From Homalodisca vitripennis (Eukaryota; Arthropoda; Insecta; Hemiptera; Cicadellidae): 64,000 bases of DNA. This document shows, in pieces, positions 35,209 to 46,501 of this stretch. The notes under the pieces were generated by a model that did not search any database, had not been told where the DNA came from, and saw nothing but the letters and a program-made list of their open reading frames with translations. The first letter of the stretch is position 1. Each line of letters opens with the position of its first letter. Where the stretch lies: assembly GCF_021130785.1 (NCBI RefSeq), contig NW_025777538.1:26614-90613 (forward strand), read 5' to 3'. Made by a program: the position numbers and the translations under genes.

Positions 35209-35308
35209 GATCGTTAGTAACTTCGAACTACATACATTTGCCAAAACCCACTTCAGTAATGGCAGTGAACGGTTACTAAATCCACAGTCGCAATAAATGA
35301 CAAAGTTT
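35209..35308 (+). repeat. Dispersed repeat, copy 1 (partner at 57382-57495)
   Basis: Both copies share AAACAGATCGTTAGTAACTT or a variant, a middle with CAGTAATGG or CGGTAATGG, and an end AGTCGCAATAA followed by AAGTTTCCAC or AAAAGTTCCAC. The copies are clearly related but diverged, with no ends or duplications I can define. The frame across copy 1 (35078-35296) is therefore probably not a gene. Confidence 0.6.
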
Positions 35309-37475
35309 CCACTATTTTTGCCGATTACCTGTGTATTAAAAAACAAATATATTAATTTGTGTTGTCATAAAAAGTTACAGTGTTTAAAAAACATGAATAT
35401 GAATTTGTCTCTATTTCTCTTGTTTAGATCTCTCTAAAAGTTATAGGTAATATTTTATAAATAAATAAGTATTATTATATAAAAGTGTACTATATCCGGT
35501 TGAAAAAGTGTATTTCAACAAAGTAATATTCATTCCTTTGATTTTGTAACATTATGTTGTTCTATTCTAGTCTTCAACAATTTGCGTCTATTTTGGTTGA
35601 TCAGATTCCGAAATGACCAGCTAAAGCTACAGAATAATATCTCTACCTGTAAAAACTCCTGAAGGTACATTTTAAAAATGTATATCTTCTCAGTGTTTTC
35701 AGAATATTTTATATTATCTTCAAGTGCACCTCACCCAGGTCACTAAACAGACTTCTCAGAGGTTTTATTAAAATTTTAACTTCTATTTCTCATTCTTTAG
35801 CATACATGTATTAATATGCTACTTTAAAAATCATCATTGCTCTATCATGGCTTCGCATGCTATTTTGAAGATTTTGCACTTGAAGACAATTTCTTGTTCC
35901 GAACCAGTGAATTATATTTCAGACGCCAATTTGAGTTTGATGTTTTCCCACGATAAAGAACATACTTCAAAAGGTGTATATCTATGGCCATTGTAATTAA
36001 CTTCGTTCTTGGTATGTTTTGTTCCATACTTGATTTTGATTTGTTTCCCGATCAAGAACATTTATTTTATTTCCCGGTCAGAGAAGCCTGCTTCTATTAA
36101 TATGGAACTGAGATGGGTTTTACGTTTAAATTCATGACTTAATGAAGGTCAAATTCTGACCTTCTTATGTTTAGGAACATTTCCAAGGTAGATTAGTACT
36201 TCCCTAATCGCTAAAATCTAAAAATGTCTAAAATTTATGCGTAAAAAGAACAAAAAAAAACAAACAAAGGAAGTTTCTCATTTTTAATATCAGTAGGAGG
36301 CGATTTTTTCGTTACTATCATCATTGCTCACATAACCAACGTAACATTTTTCCGTAAAAGATAACTAAACCCAAGGTGTGAATGCCTCATCATTGTTTTT
36401 TCTATATAAAGAAGAAAAGGAAGATAAACCTTAATACACAATTTCAAGTCTGCAGTTTGTGTCGACAGATAGACAGCTAGAAGGTAACTTTTTACAAGCC
36501 CCTTAAATAATAGTCTTCTCAAAACACTTGCCCAACAGTCAACTCTGTTTTAAAAACATGTTCTTATATGGTAGTAAAATGTAAATAATTATATTTTGAA
36601 CTTGATTTCATAGGGCGTACCTAATTAATTCAAAGATAACCAATTAAAACGTTATTTAATCAAATTTATTTTTATTTTATTTAATACCATTTATATGACC
36701 TAAATGACATTTATTATAGATAATGTAACAGATAAATTGAAATGTTTAACGTAGTTAGAATACCTCTGAAGAATAATAATAACAGCATAATGTTATGTTT
36801 AATGTTCTTTATACACCAATGACCTTAATTCTACAAGCCGATAACAAGTGGGTAAGGAAAGCCTTGAGGAAGTGTGGGTTGTGTGGAGAACTTTGACAAT
36901 TCCAGGCATGCCGCACATGTTAAACACATAGCTTTGTTTTAGCAGATATTCTTTTTTCCTGAAAGGCAAACCAAATGTTACAAAACTTCGTCAATGTCGG
37001 AACAAATTAGTGTAAACTTATACACATGGTAACTTATTGAGTATTTGCTTTAGTTAATGCCACAAAATAATAGTGTACAATGTAGTAATAAATGACATTG
37101 TAATCTAATATAATCTCTTATTTATTCCAATTTAATCTGATAAAATCTCTTATTGACCACTACAAGAAAGTTTTATAAATAAATGTTTCTGCCTAGCTTT
37201 AAAACAATAAAGTAGAAAGAAAACATAGAGGATTATATTCCTAGCTGTAATGTTAGCAAAACAGATTGTGATATATTTTGAGGAGATAATATAGTGATCA
37301 TGATCTTTATTTATTCCTCTAACTCTTTTATATCAAACCGAAATACCACTCTGCATATAAAAAATAAAATCTTACACAATATCACAAAGAAGTACGTTCA
37401 CTGTTAAATTTCGAAAAATAACTAGACTATACAGGAACCTCTCATGCCTAGCCTGATTAGAGGGCAAAATCTAAA
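35309..37475. other. AT-rich spacer, no gene seen
   Basis: No supportable feature. The minus frame at 36328-36522 is short and has no motif. Confidence 0.4.
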
Positions 37476-37501
37476 ATTATTTTGCCGACTGGCAAAATAA
37501 T
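37476..37501. repeat. Perfect 11-bp hairpin
   Basis: ATTATTTTGCC, the loop GACT, then GGCAAAATAAT, with all 11 pairs matching. It sits 18 bases outside the Gypsy target duplication, so it belongs to the flank, not the element. Confidence 0.6.
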
Positions 37502-37524
37502 GTACAAAAAAATACATAACAATT

Positions 37525-38786
37525 TTTAACGTCTTGGATTGTTGATCTTAATATTCCAGAGTATAAATATATAAATCATCAATAATACATCCAAGACGAT
37601 ATAAAATATTTTTGATTAGTAAAGATCCTAGTGAATATTAAGTACAATGTATTACTAAAATTGTTAACTATTAAATATTATCTGGTTTGTCTAAAATAAA
37701 AATCACAGTTCTAAATGAAAACAATGGATTTATTTTTAACTGGCAAATTAATAAGTTCAACGTTTCAGAATTTTTATCACTCTATTTTCCACAAAGAATT
37801 GACAAACCTTTTAGTAAATTTAAAAATTCCTTTGGCAAGAAATAAAAATATTAATCAAATTATCAAACTAAAAATCAGAGCTCTCTTCTAAAATAAAATA
37901 ATGAAGTTTTTAAAATAAAATGAAATACCACTTGGAAATAATTAAAATAAAAATGTTCACTTCTAAGTTCACTCAAAATACAAAATAAAATTTCAACTTC
38001 TCTTTACACTATTTGAACCTTAACTTTCAAGTCCTCTGCAATTCAGATTACAACTCTCTCTCTAACAATCATAAAGTTCAATTAATTTTCAATTAATAAT
38101 TCACAATAAACAGTTCCAGTTAAATATTAATAAATTACTACTTTTTCAAATCTCAATTAAAGTTATTAACAAAGTTCAATTTTAATTCACTTCTCTTGCA
38201 AGCATGAACCAAATGTAACTTGTATGATTCTATTATGCTCTATTGTTCTTCGAGAATAAGTTATTCAGATTGCTCTGTAGTTTCTATGAATTTAATTTTT
38301 TCCTAATAAAAAAAAGACAACAAAATTAATTTAATATCAGATTAAGAAGACTTTTTCAATAAAACGTACAATAAATTTGGTGCTTACCTCAAAAATCACT
38401 CGCGGAAAAAAATTTAAGAAATACGGCGCACTGCAATTAACTTTACTCACGAAAATAACCAAAAGAAGGGCGAAAAATTATGAGCGGGCGCTTAAATACT
38501 TCCCTTTCCAAGACATCCGTGGAGCTCTCTCATTGGTCCCGCTGTATCAAACCAGGAAAACACTACTCACAATAAGACAAGTTCTAATCAATTCAAGGCA
38601 GTCAACCTGCCTTCCTAACAATTTAAAACTACCAGTGCTAACTTGCCAAAGGATTACATGTTCGATTTTACCCTGACATTTCACAATCTAATCTAAAATT
38701 AAGTCCCAATATTTCGATCCCAAAATTTTTATTTAATTTAAGTTTTAATTAAAAAAATAAATCAATGTAGCTTTAAAAACGCTACA
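37525..38786 (-). repeat. Gypsy 3' LTR
   Basis: About 1262 bp. On the minus strand it begins TGTAGCGTTTTTAAAGCTAC and ends GTTAAA. It differs from the other LTR mainly by single-base indels in A or T runs plus a few substitutions. The 99-codon frame inside (38377-38676) recurs in the other LTR and is not a gene. Confidence 0.9.
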
Positions 38787-38803
38787 TTACTCCCCCTCCT
38801 TTA
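38787..38803 (-). other. Gypsy polypurine tract
   Basis: On the minus strand TAAAGGAGGGGGAGTAA lies directly before the 3' LTR, the position and composition expected of the plus-strand primer. Confidence 0.8.
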
Positions 38804-39894
38804 CTTCTAAATACGGCCCTGAAGTTGATAAAAGAAATTTAACACCAATTAGCAATTTAAAAAAATGTTTTAAAACGTACATCATTTAGTTACCCACCAA
38901 TGTTTTTAGAACAGACAGAACAGTTAAACAAATAGAGATTGACCGTTATAAAAGGAATGTAGGTCAATAACTCGAGATAGCGAAGCCTATTCCCCTCACA
39001 ATTCTAATTTTACTATCTACAACAGGTCAGTCTTTTCCAGTCCAAGGAATTTTGTCCTTTCCGGTCTCCTCCTGTCGACGTCTAGGTATGGACAGCAGCT
39101 CCCTCAGTCAGTGAGTGCTCGTCTTCACGGTCGTATGTATCGTCCCTTGGATCCGTCGTGTAGTGTAGGTCACCATCCCCGTTGTTGGAACCGCCGGTGG
39201 GCCGCGCGCGTGGTCCGCAGCGTGTGATCAGTGTTAGTGGAGTGTCAGTGCTGTTCCGTTTCTCACCTCCACAGCATTTCACATATAAACAGAACATTCT
39301 CTCTTACAATGACATAAGTCCCTTTTGTCACCATTTATGTCGGAATTTCAGAGCTTGTCTCGTTTCGTTTTCAAAAAATTTTAATTTTTATCCAACTCAA
39401 AGATTGCTCATTCTTTCCTTCATAAACTTTATTAAAATATTTAAGACCCTTTTTTTTAAATTACTAACACGTTATTTACATTGGATTACAGGGGGGGGGG
39501 GGTTGACCTGAATTTATTTCTCTCATTCATTCACTATAAACAAATAACAACATGAAATTGGACACACAAGAAGGAATGTTAGTACATCAATAATATAATG
39601 TCTTTATACTAATATCAGACAGTATAATGGTTGTAGTCACTATTATTAAATACTACATTTCTTAATTTTAAAGTCCTGAGGCCATGTAAATTATCCTCTT
39701 CATGTAAATATTTATTTATATGTCATAAAAATCCCCTTTTTTTTAATACCTGAAAGAAAACACAAAACCTTGACTTGGCCTATGGTTACTCAATTATGAC
39801 ATTTTAATATGGGGATTTTTTTTTTTAATTTTATGCTGAAAGAAAAAATTGTCCAATTGTTCTTAACTGTCCAAGAGTTCCAATAAAATTTCAC
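38804..39894 (-). other. Gypsy 3' interior, no gene recognised
   Basis: Between the integrase stop and the purine tract. A GC-rich block at 39030-39260 (for example CCGCCGGTGGGCCGCGCGCG) has a 71-codon minus frame of low complexity with no motif I can name. A run of 12 G lies at 39491-39502. This could be an untranslated region or a remnant of a third ORF. Confidence 0.4.
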
Positions 39895-40740
39895 TTAAGC
39901 GGGTCTCAAATCTTGTAAATGCACTCTTTTCAAAATTTTTAAGTCCTTGGTGTGCTGTATTATATAACTGTTCTCTGAGATAATAATCACAATCTTGTAT
40001 GGTCCGTCAAATTTCCTATCCAATTTATTTCTGTGTCCGGGTATTTTACAAAACACTTCATCATTAATTTTAAACTTCCGGTGGTTTCTATTATAGGGCC
40101 TTAACTTCGAATTTTTAATAAACTGTTTATTTAAATTTTCCAACGCCTCCGCATATTTCTGACATTTTTCCTTTGGCACTAAATTTTCAAAAATTGATTT
40201 CAAGTTCCACTTTAAATCCAACTCATTGTTAGGTTTAAAATTAAACATTAAAGAATATGCGCTATACCCAGTACTGTCATTCACACACGAGTTAACTGCT
40301 TGTTGAATTTTACTTAAATCAGAGTCCCAGTTCCTTTTGCAATCACTATACAAGCAAGTCAAAATTGAATTTAAGTTTCTTAAATATCTTTCAGATTTGT
40401 TACCCTGGGGGTTGTACGGGATTGTAGTGAATAATTTCACACCCCATTTGAAAAAGATTGGCCCTTAATTCCTCGCTGTTGAATTTAGTAGCGTTTTCGC
40501 TCACAATAACTTCCGGCAAACCAAAGTTTTTTAAAAATATTACTCTCTAAAGTTTACAACACCATACCTGAATTCACTTTCCTGAGAGGCACGACCCAAT
40601 TGCACCTTGTGAAGTCGTCCACCATGATTAGGACGAATTCATCCCGTCTTGAAGTTTCTAAGCAGAGGTCCAAACACATCCATGTAGAGTTCCTGTAGTG
40701 GATGTGCCGAAATGCCTGCATGCAGCTCACCACGGTCTCG
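39895..40740 (-). pseudogene. Gypsy integrase, broken
   Basis: Integrase joins the element DNA to the host chromosome. From 5' to 3' on the minus strand one reads HPLQELYMDVFGPL (first catalytic Asp), then in another frame RRDEFVLIMVDDFTR and GLPEVIVSENATKF, then TTIPYNPQGNKSERYLRNLN (with the catalytic Glu). The final part is a GPY/F module (VFCKIPGHRNKLDRKFDGPY) and the stop at 39895. At least two frameshifts interrupt it, near 40650 and 40440. The second catalytic Asp, normally in a SDN-type motif, is Glu here (SEN, codon 40496-40498). With the missing upstream pol, this copy cannot be active by itself. Confidence 0.85.
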
Positions 40741-41011
40741 CCAGTTGGTATGTTTACTCAAAACAATTTTCTTAAAGTTTATCTACAGTGTTATCAGTAA
40801 TTGTTTCCACACCACGGAACCACAGTTCATAAATTAATTCGTCCTTACTTAAAAAGTCCACTTTGAGAGCCATTTTAGGTTAAATAAATTACTTAAGTAT
40901 CACAACTTAACTAGACAACACAAGTTCTTGCCAAAGTTTTCTAACAAAGTTTTCTAACAAAGTTTATAACAGTTTGTATAAGTTTATTAAAAATTCACTG
41001 GATACTTTACA

Positions 41012-41027
41012 AGCAGAGTGGCGCAGT
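41012..41027 (+). promoter_or_regulatory. Candidate Gypsy primer site, identical to the 5' end of initiator tRNA-Met
   Basis: AGCAGAGTGGCGCAGT lies three bases from the 5' LTR. It equals, as I recall it, the first 16 bases of eukaryotic initiator tRNA-Met. The element RNA is the other strand, so it would pair with the 5' end of that tRNA, not the usual 3' CCA end. Copia-type elements prime with an internal cut of this same tRNA. Confidence 0.5.
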
Positions 41028-41030
41028 CAA

Positions 41031-42287
41031 TTTAACGACTTGGATTGTTGATCTTAATATTCCAGAGTATAAATATATAAATCATCAATAATACATCCAA
41101 GACGATATAAAATATTTTTGATTAGTAAAGATCCTAGTGAATATTAAGTACAATGTATTACTAAAATTGTTAACTATTAAATATTATCTGGTTTGTCTAA
41201 AATAAAAAATCACAGTTCTAAATGAAAACAATGGATTTATTTTTAACTGGCAAATTAATAAGTTCAACGTTTCAGAATTTTTATCACTCTATTTTCCACA
41301 AAGAATTGACAAACCTTTTAGTAAATTTAAAAATTCCTTTGGCAAGAAATAAAAATATTAATCAAATTATCAAACTAAAAATCAGAGCTCTCTTCTAAAA
41401 TAAAATAATGAAGTTTTAAAATAAAATGAAATACCACTTGGAAATAATTAAAATAAAAATGTTCACTTCTAAGTTCACTCAAAATACAAAATAAAATTTC
41501 AACTTCTCTTTACACTATTTGAACCTTAACTTTCAAGTCTCTGCAATTCAGATTACAACTCTCTCTCTAACAATCATAAAGTTCAATTAATTTTCAATTA
41601 ATAATTCACAATAAACAGTTCCAGTTAAATATTAATAAATTACTACTTTTTCAAATCTCAATTAAAGTTATTAACAAAGTTCAATTTTAATTCACTTCTC
41701 TTGCAAGCATGAACCAAATGTAACTTGTATGATTCTATTATGCTCTATTGTTCTTCGAGAATAAGTTATTTAGATTGCTCTGTAGTTTCTATGAATTTAA
41801 TTTTTTCCTATAAAAAAAGACAACAAAATTAATTTAATATCAGATCAAGAAGACTTTTTCAATAAAACGTACAATAAATTTGGTGCTAACCTCAAAATCA
41901 CTCGCGGAAAAAAAATTTAAGAAATACGGCGCACTGCAATTAACTTTACTCACGAAAATAACCAAAAGAAGGGCGAAAAATTATGAGCGGGCGCTTAAAT
42001 ACTTCCCTTTCCAAGACATCCGTGGAGCTCTCTCATTGGTCCAGCTGTATCAAACCAGGAGAACAATACTCACAATAAGACAAGTTCTAATCAATTCAAG
42101 GCAGTCAACCTGCCTTCCTAACAATTTAAAACTACCAGTGCTAACTTGCCAAAGGATTACATGTTCGATTTTACCCTGACATTTCACAATCTAATCAAAA
42201 ATTAAGTCCCAATATTTCGATCCCCAAAATTTTTATTTAATTTAAGTTTTAATTAAAAAAAATCAATGTAGCTTTAAAAACGCTACA
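41031..42287 (-). repeat. Gypsy 5' LTR
   Basis: About 1257 bp, a direct copy of 37525-38786. The match between the two LTRs begins exactly after the CAATT duplication, which fixes the boundary even though the minus-strand end is AA rather than the canonical CA. Confidence 0.9.
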
Positions 42288-42292
42288 CAATT

Positions 42293-42578
42293 CTAAACTG
42301 GACTAAAGATGAAATTGTAAAACTAATATATTAAAAACCAAACTCAGTTATATGTGTAAATTTAAAGTATATTAACAGTGGTAGTAAACATTGCTATTTA
42401 AAATAATATACTAGAAAGATGACAAAATAGTAAAGACATGAATAAATTGAGCTATGAATAGGCTACATATTGCAGCGACCTCTCCCCCCGCACCAGCAGA
42501 CCGAACAGCTGATAGATAAGCACCGACGGGGCAGGGAGGGGAAGTCGCTGACCTAGATTACTTGAGGAACAGCAATAC
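42293..42578. other. Spacer between the Gypsy and BEL/Pao insertions
   Basis: The first 160 bases are AT-rich. The last 110, before the BEL/Pao target duplication AATAC (42574-42578), are GC-rich (GACGGGGCAGGGAGGGGAAG). No gene is supportable. Confidence 0.45.
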
Positions 42579-43030
42579 TGTACGGTCTTTGAGGAAGAGC
42601 CGTAACCGCGGTATAGCCGAAATAAAAACGACTGGTGATGTACCTTGGGGGGAGTCTCGTAGAACGGGGTCGTCGAGGTCCTCGGCCAGGGCAGCGGGGA
42701 GTCCAGGATCACCAGAAGTCTTGTGTAGGTCTTGTAGATGGAGAGCGGTGGACAACAAGGGGAATGATTCACTCCGAGAGGGTAAATAAAGTAACTATAT
42801 TGACTTGAAATACATAAAAACAAAATAGAGCTGTATAAACGTGAAAAACTGTTCATGTATTGGGGTGGAATGCGGGCAGCAGCGTGTGTCCAGTACGCCG
42901 CCTGCGGAGAGAATAAAGAGCCGCGTCTTCTTATCTTGAAGGGGTTGGAGAAGGGGCTGCGAGTCGGTGACGTCATCTCGGGCCAGTAGTAACAACACCA
43001 GCCGTTAACTAAGAAATAAGTACTGAAACA
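42579..43030 (-). repeat. BEL/Pao 3' LTR
   Basis: Differs from the 5' LTR by single-base length changes in homopolymers, one GTA gain or loss near 42987 and very little else. It contains a CRE-like palindrome TGACGTCA at 42968-42975, also present in the 5' LTR at 49408-49415, a candidate promoter element. The frames inside (42452-43135, 42562-42789) are not genes. Confidence 0.95.
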
Positions 43031-43048
43031 TTCCCCCCCCCCAAAAAA
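43031..43048 (-). other. BEL/Pao polypurine tract
   Basis: On the minus strand a TTTTTTGGGGGGGGGG run followed by AA abuts the 3' LTR. Confidence 0.75.
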
Positions 43049-43203
43049 GGACATTTTTTGACCCAAGTAAAAGAAAAAAGAAAACGTTATGATTGAAGAA
43101 AATTTACCATTCGTCATGAAACATACCTGAGTCAATTTATCATTAATTAAGAGCTAAATATGAATAGAAAATGGAGTTATATGTAAAACTAAGGAGATTA
43201 TGA

Positions 43204-44415
43204 CTAAACATTAGGTAAAACAACCAACTTATTTACAGGACGGGTTACAATACCTGACGGGGTTTTCACTTGGACCACACGAACAATGTTGTCAGAGCTA
43301 GGTAACACTTTGATAATCCTACCTAGGGGCCAAGTTAGAGGATCACTATTGCTAGAGTACATTAATACTAGGTCATTTTCCTTTACATTTGTAGTTTGTT
43401 CAGTCCATTTTGGGCGTTGGATTTGCGAGTGGAGGTAGTCTTTCTTCCAGCTCTTCCAGAAGTGTTGAGTGGCGCGAGACACTTGTTGCCAACGAGATAG
43501 AAGATTGAGTGGCTCGGAAGTGATGTCCTCTTCTGGACGTGACAGCAGAAGATCTCCAGTGAGGAAATGGCCTGGAGTCAAGTAGTTGAAGTCGTCGTCA
43601 GGTGATGATGGAAGTGCGCAGAGCGGCCTGGAGTTCAGAACAGCTTCAATGCGGCATAAGAATGTCGAGAATTCTTCTGAAGTGAAGTGGTGGTTTTGTA
43701 TTATTCTCTTCAGATGATGCTTGGTAGACTTCACTGCAGCTTCCCAGAGACCACCAAAGTTCGGAGCACAGGGTGGATTGAAGTTCCAATGGATTTCGTT
43801 CTTGGCTAAGTGGTCTGAGATCAGTGGCGTGGAGTTCTTGAGTAGAGAATAAACTTCTTGAAGCTGACGAGCAGCACCAATGAAGTTGCGGCCTTGATCA
43901 GAATATATGTTGCGGCATAAACCTCTTCTAGCAATAAAACGGTCGATTGCGGCTAGACAAGATTCAGTATTGAGAGAGTGGACTAGTTCTAGATGAACAG
44001 CCTTGACTGTCATGCATACAAAAAGAGCAATGTAGCACTTAGACAATTTTGCGTTTCTTCTGGTACTTTCTTTCACAAGAAAGGGACCAGCAAAATCCAA
44101 TCCAACGTTGGTGAAGCATCGCGTTTGCTTGAAGCGAGAGGGGGGCAAGTCTGCCATTAGGGGTTGTGTGGGTTTTGCTTTCATTCTAAAGCAAGTGAGA
44201 CATCGAAAAATGCGTTTTCGGATGAGATTTCTCGCACCAGGAATCCAGTAGCGGCGTTGAATAAGAGATTGAGACTATTTTGGGACCACCATGAAGAGAG
44301 TACAGGTGATAGTGATCACACAATAGAGTTGCGAAGTGACTTTGAGAAGGAATCAAAACAGGGTGCTTCGAAGACTCAGGCAAGGGAGAAAACTTCAGTC
44401 TACCCCCCACCATGA
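43204..44415 (-). pseudogene. BEL/Pao integrase with C-terminal DUF5641-type domain
   Basis: The longest clean frame of the element (43204-44184, 326 codons). Upstream in the same frame lies RRYWIPGARN ... FRCLTCF, the zinc-binding end. The catalytic triad is visible: Asp in VGLDFAGPF, Asp in NIYSDQGRNFIGA and Glu in FGGLWEAAVKSTKHH, a DDE core. The region with YLTPGHFLTGDLL, WKKDYLHSQIQRPKW and DPLTWPLGRIIKV is the BEL-type C-terminal domain. It ends at a normal TAA after VVLPNV. Between 44186 and 44415 two frames alternate, with a stop in the HGGPK segment, so the N-terminal part is broken. This is the best preserved domain of the element. Confidence 0.9.
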
Positions 44416-44648
44416 GGGTATCAGATGATAAAAATGGTGTGAGTTTTCTTATCGAAGGAGAGCATGGCTTTCCTTGATTGACTGCTTTTATTTCTGGAGA
44501 ATAGTGTTGCTTTTGAACGAGTTTTACACATTGAGCAAGGGCTTCGGTTCGTTCATTTTACAGATAAAGGACCAAAAACGTTTAGCAGACTGTCTGGATC
44601 GGATGTTATGAATGAATCTTAGTACATAACTCATTGCATTTTTGTAGT

Positions 44649-45559
44649 TTAGTGAGTGAAGAAAATCGATTTATCCACTGGTACAGATCGTTTGGTGGTA
44701 TAAACGTTAGTTGTTAGTGTATTGCTAAATGGTGTTTTCTTGATCTCAATTACTTCAGAGGAGCTTTTTCCAGGTGATACAGGCCAAGAGGAAATTTCAT
44801 TTAGTAGAAAAGAGGGGCCATGCCACCAAAGCGGGTGATCAAGTAAGCCAGAGGGCATCAGACCTCTAGTGCCACAATCTGCGGGATTGTTTGTCTCCTG
44901 AAATGTGACGCCAAACATCAATAGACGTGTTTTCCGTTACTTTACAAACTCGGTTTGAGACGAAAGTTTCTAGAAGGTGCGGAGGTGTTCTTATCCAACC
45001 AAGAACATTCATTGAGTCTGTGAATAAAAAGATATCTGATATCTGTAGTTTGGTGATAAGCTTCTGGTTAGCTTTGACCAGTTGGGAGAGGAGCAACGCT
45101 GCGCATAATTCCAAGCGGGGTATCGTTAGTGGTTTGAGTGGAGCAACTTTGGTTTTTAGAATGCAATAGGCTACATCCGGTAGTTTTGTTTTCACATTCG
45201 ACTCTTAGATACAATACCGAGCACATGCCTTTCTGAGAAGAGTCTGAAAAACCTATGAGTTGGACGGATATGTACGTACTGAGGATATAGCGAGGGATAT
45301 TTATTTGTGACATAAGTGGAAGTTCTTTGACAAATTTATCCCAAACAATGTGTAGATGTTTTGGGAGTGGATCGTCCCAGTCTAATTTTCCAACCCATAT
45401 TTGCTGAAGCAAGTGTTTTAGTGTGAAGATAACTGGACTGATGAAACCGTTGACATCATACACTCGGGCAACTTGAGATAAGACATTTCGTTTGGTCGGA
45501 GTTTTATTTACAGGGGCAATAGCGTAGTGAAAAACAATCCGTGGAAGGGTCCCATTCAA
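44649..45559 (-). pseudogene. BEL/Pao Peptidase_A17 region and RNase H, broken
   Basis: Two overlapping frames give one protein. The first (45068-45559) has NKTPTKRNVLSQVARVYDVN, GFISPVIFTLKHLLQQIW, KLDWDDPLP and IGFSDSSQKGM, where the Asp in FSDSS is an RNase H active-site residue. The second (44866-45195) has LTIPRLELCAALLLSQL (Glu) and IFLFTDSMNVLGWI (Asp). A third (44649-44921) continues with NPADCGTRGLMPSGL and LWWHGPSFL, the usual link to integrase. RNase H removes the RNA template during reverse transcription. Frameshifts near 45180 and 44900 break it. Confidence 0.85.
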
Positions 45560-46501
45560 GTCCTAGTACTTTTATGGAGTGAATGGATCCAAGGGGATGT
45601 GGTCTTTTCTCTGTGGTCAGAAGGGATGGTGTTGAGAACGGAAACACTTGAACTAGCCCATTTGTGAAGTTCGAAACCACCAGATACGCAGAGTTGATTG
45701 AGTTCATCAAAACAATTGAAGGGCTGCGTGTTCCGAAGAGGCACCACAGACGATGTCATCGATGTAGCAGGACGAGTTTAGCACTTCTGCAGCATTGGGG
45801 TAGTTAGGACCTTCGTCGAGAACTAGTTGCTTCAAAGTTCGAAGGGCGATGAAAGGGCTTGATGAGAGACCAAAAGTTAATCGTTGAAGTTCCCATTCTT
45901 GGACAGGGCCAGAAGGGTCAGAACGCCAAAACACATGTTGGTATTTGCGGTCAGAAGGAGCAACTTTTATGGCTCGATACATTTGTTTTATATCGCATGT
46001 CAGAGCGATGGGGTGCAATCGAAACATAGAGATAACAGTTCCGATGTCGGCTTGGAGCTTGGGTCCCGTCAACAGCAATTTTATTAAGAGACTGATTCGT
46101 GTCACTTACTTCAGAGGCGTTAAAGACAACTCGGAGAGGTGAAGATGAAGATGATTCTTTTACAACTCCGTGATGTGTGAGGACATATGGAGAGGGCTGA
46201 GGGGCGAGACACATGTGACCTAGGTCAACATAGTTTTGTTAAATTGTCTGAATAATGAGCGAGATTTCCCGGCTTTCTTTCAAGCCGTCTTTCCTGTTGG
46301 AGATACTTGCGAAGAGCTATTTCTCGTGTGGAGCCTAGGTCAGAGGGGACGCCATTTTTGAAGGGTAATGAGGCTACATATCGTCCGGTTTCGTCTCTAT
46401 AGATGGTTGATTGATAATAATCTTCACAGAACTGATCAGCGGGACTGAGGGGTTTTGGAAAATTGATTTCTTCCATTTCCCAGAATTGTTCAAGGAGTCG
46501 A
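45560..46501 (-). pseudogene. BEL/Pao reverse transcriptase, broken
   Basis: Copies the element RNA into DNA. Motifs in order on the minus strand are SSPLRVVFNASEVSDTNQSL, GPKLQADIGTVISMFRLHPI, ALTCDIKQMYRAIKV, WELQRLTFGLSSSPFIALRT and the catalytic SSCYIDDIVCGA (near 45750). A thumb-like segment (LCVSGGFELHKWASSSVSVL) follows in the next frame. Upstream, STDRLLEQFWEMEEINFPKP and QERRLERKP are the usual linker from protease. Frameshifts near 46100, 46220 and 45710 break it. The active-site motif is intact. Confidence 0.88.

Larger units (their letters stand above)
37525..42287 (-). mobile_element. Gypsy (Ty3-type) LTR retrotransposon, internally deleted
   Basis: Two near-identical LTRs (37525-38786 and 41031-42287) in direct orientation are flanked by an exact CAATT duplication (37520-37524 and 42288-42292). 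The element reads on the minus strand: integrase is minus, a purine tract abuts the low-coordinate LTR and a primer site abuts the high-coordinate LTR. The 2.24-kb interior holds the integrase part of pol and no recognisable gag, protease, reverse transcriptase or RNase H. It is therefore a large-deletion derivative that would depend on helpers. Confidence 0.9.

Noticed and set aside
35078..35296. 72-codon plus ORF
   Set aside because: Most of it overlaps a diverged dispersed repeat also found at 57382, where the same frame is not kept.
38377..38676. 99-codon ORF, repeated at 41880-42179
   Set aside because: Both copies lie inside the Gypsy LTRs and have no protein motif. Their conservation follows from LTR duplication, not coding function.
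41009..41030. A real initiator tRNA gene
   Set aside because: Only the first 16 bases match and no cloverleaf can be formed from the flanking bases.
42452..43135. 227-codon minus ORF with several nested frames, repeated near 49000-49470
   Set aside because: It runs across the BEL LTR and its flank. Frames in three phases are equally open and the repeat copy reflects the second LTR.
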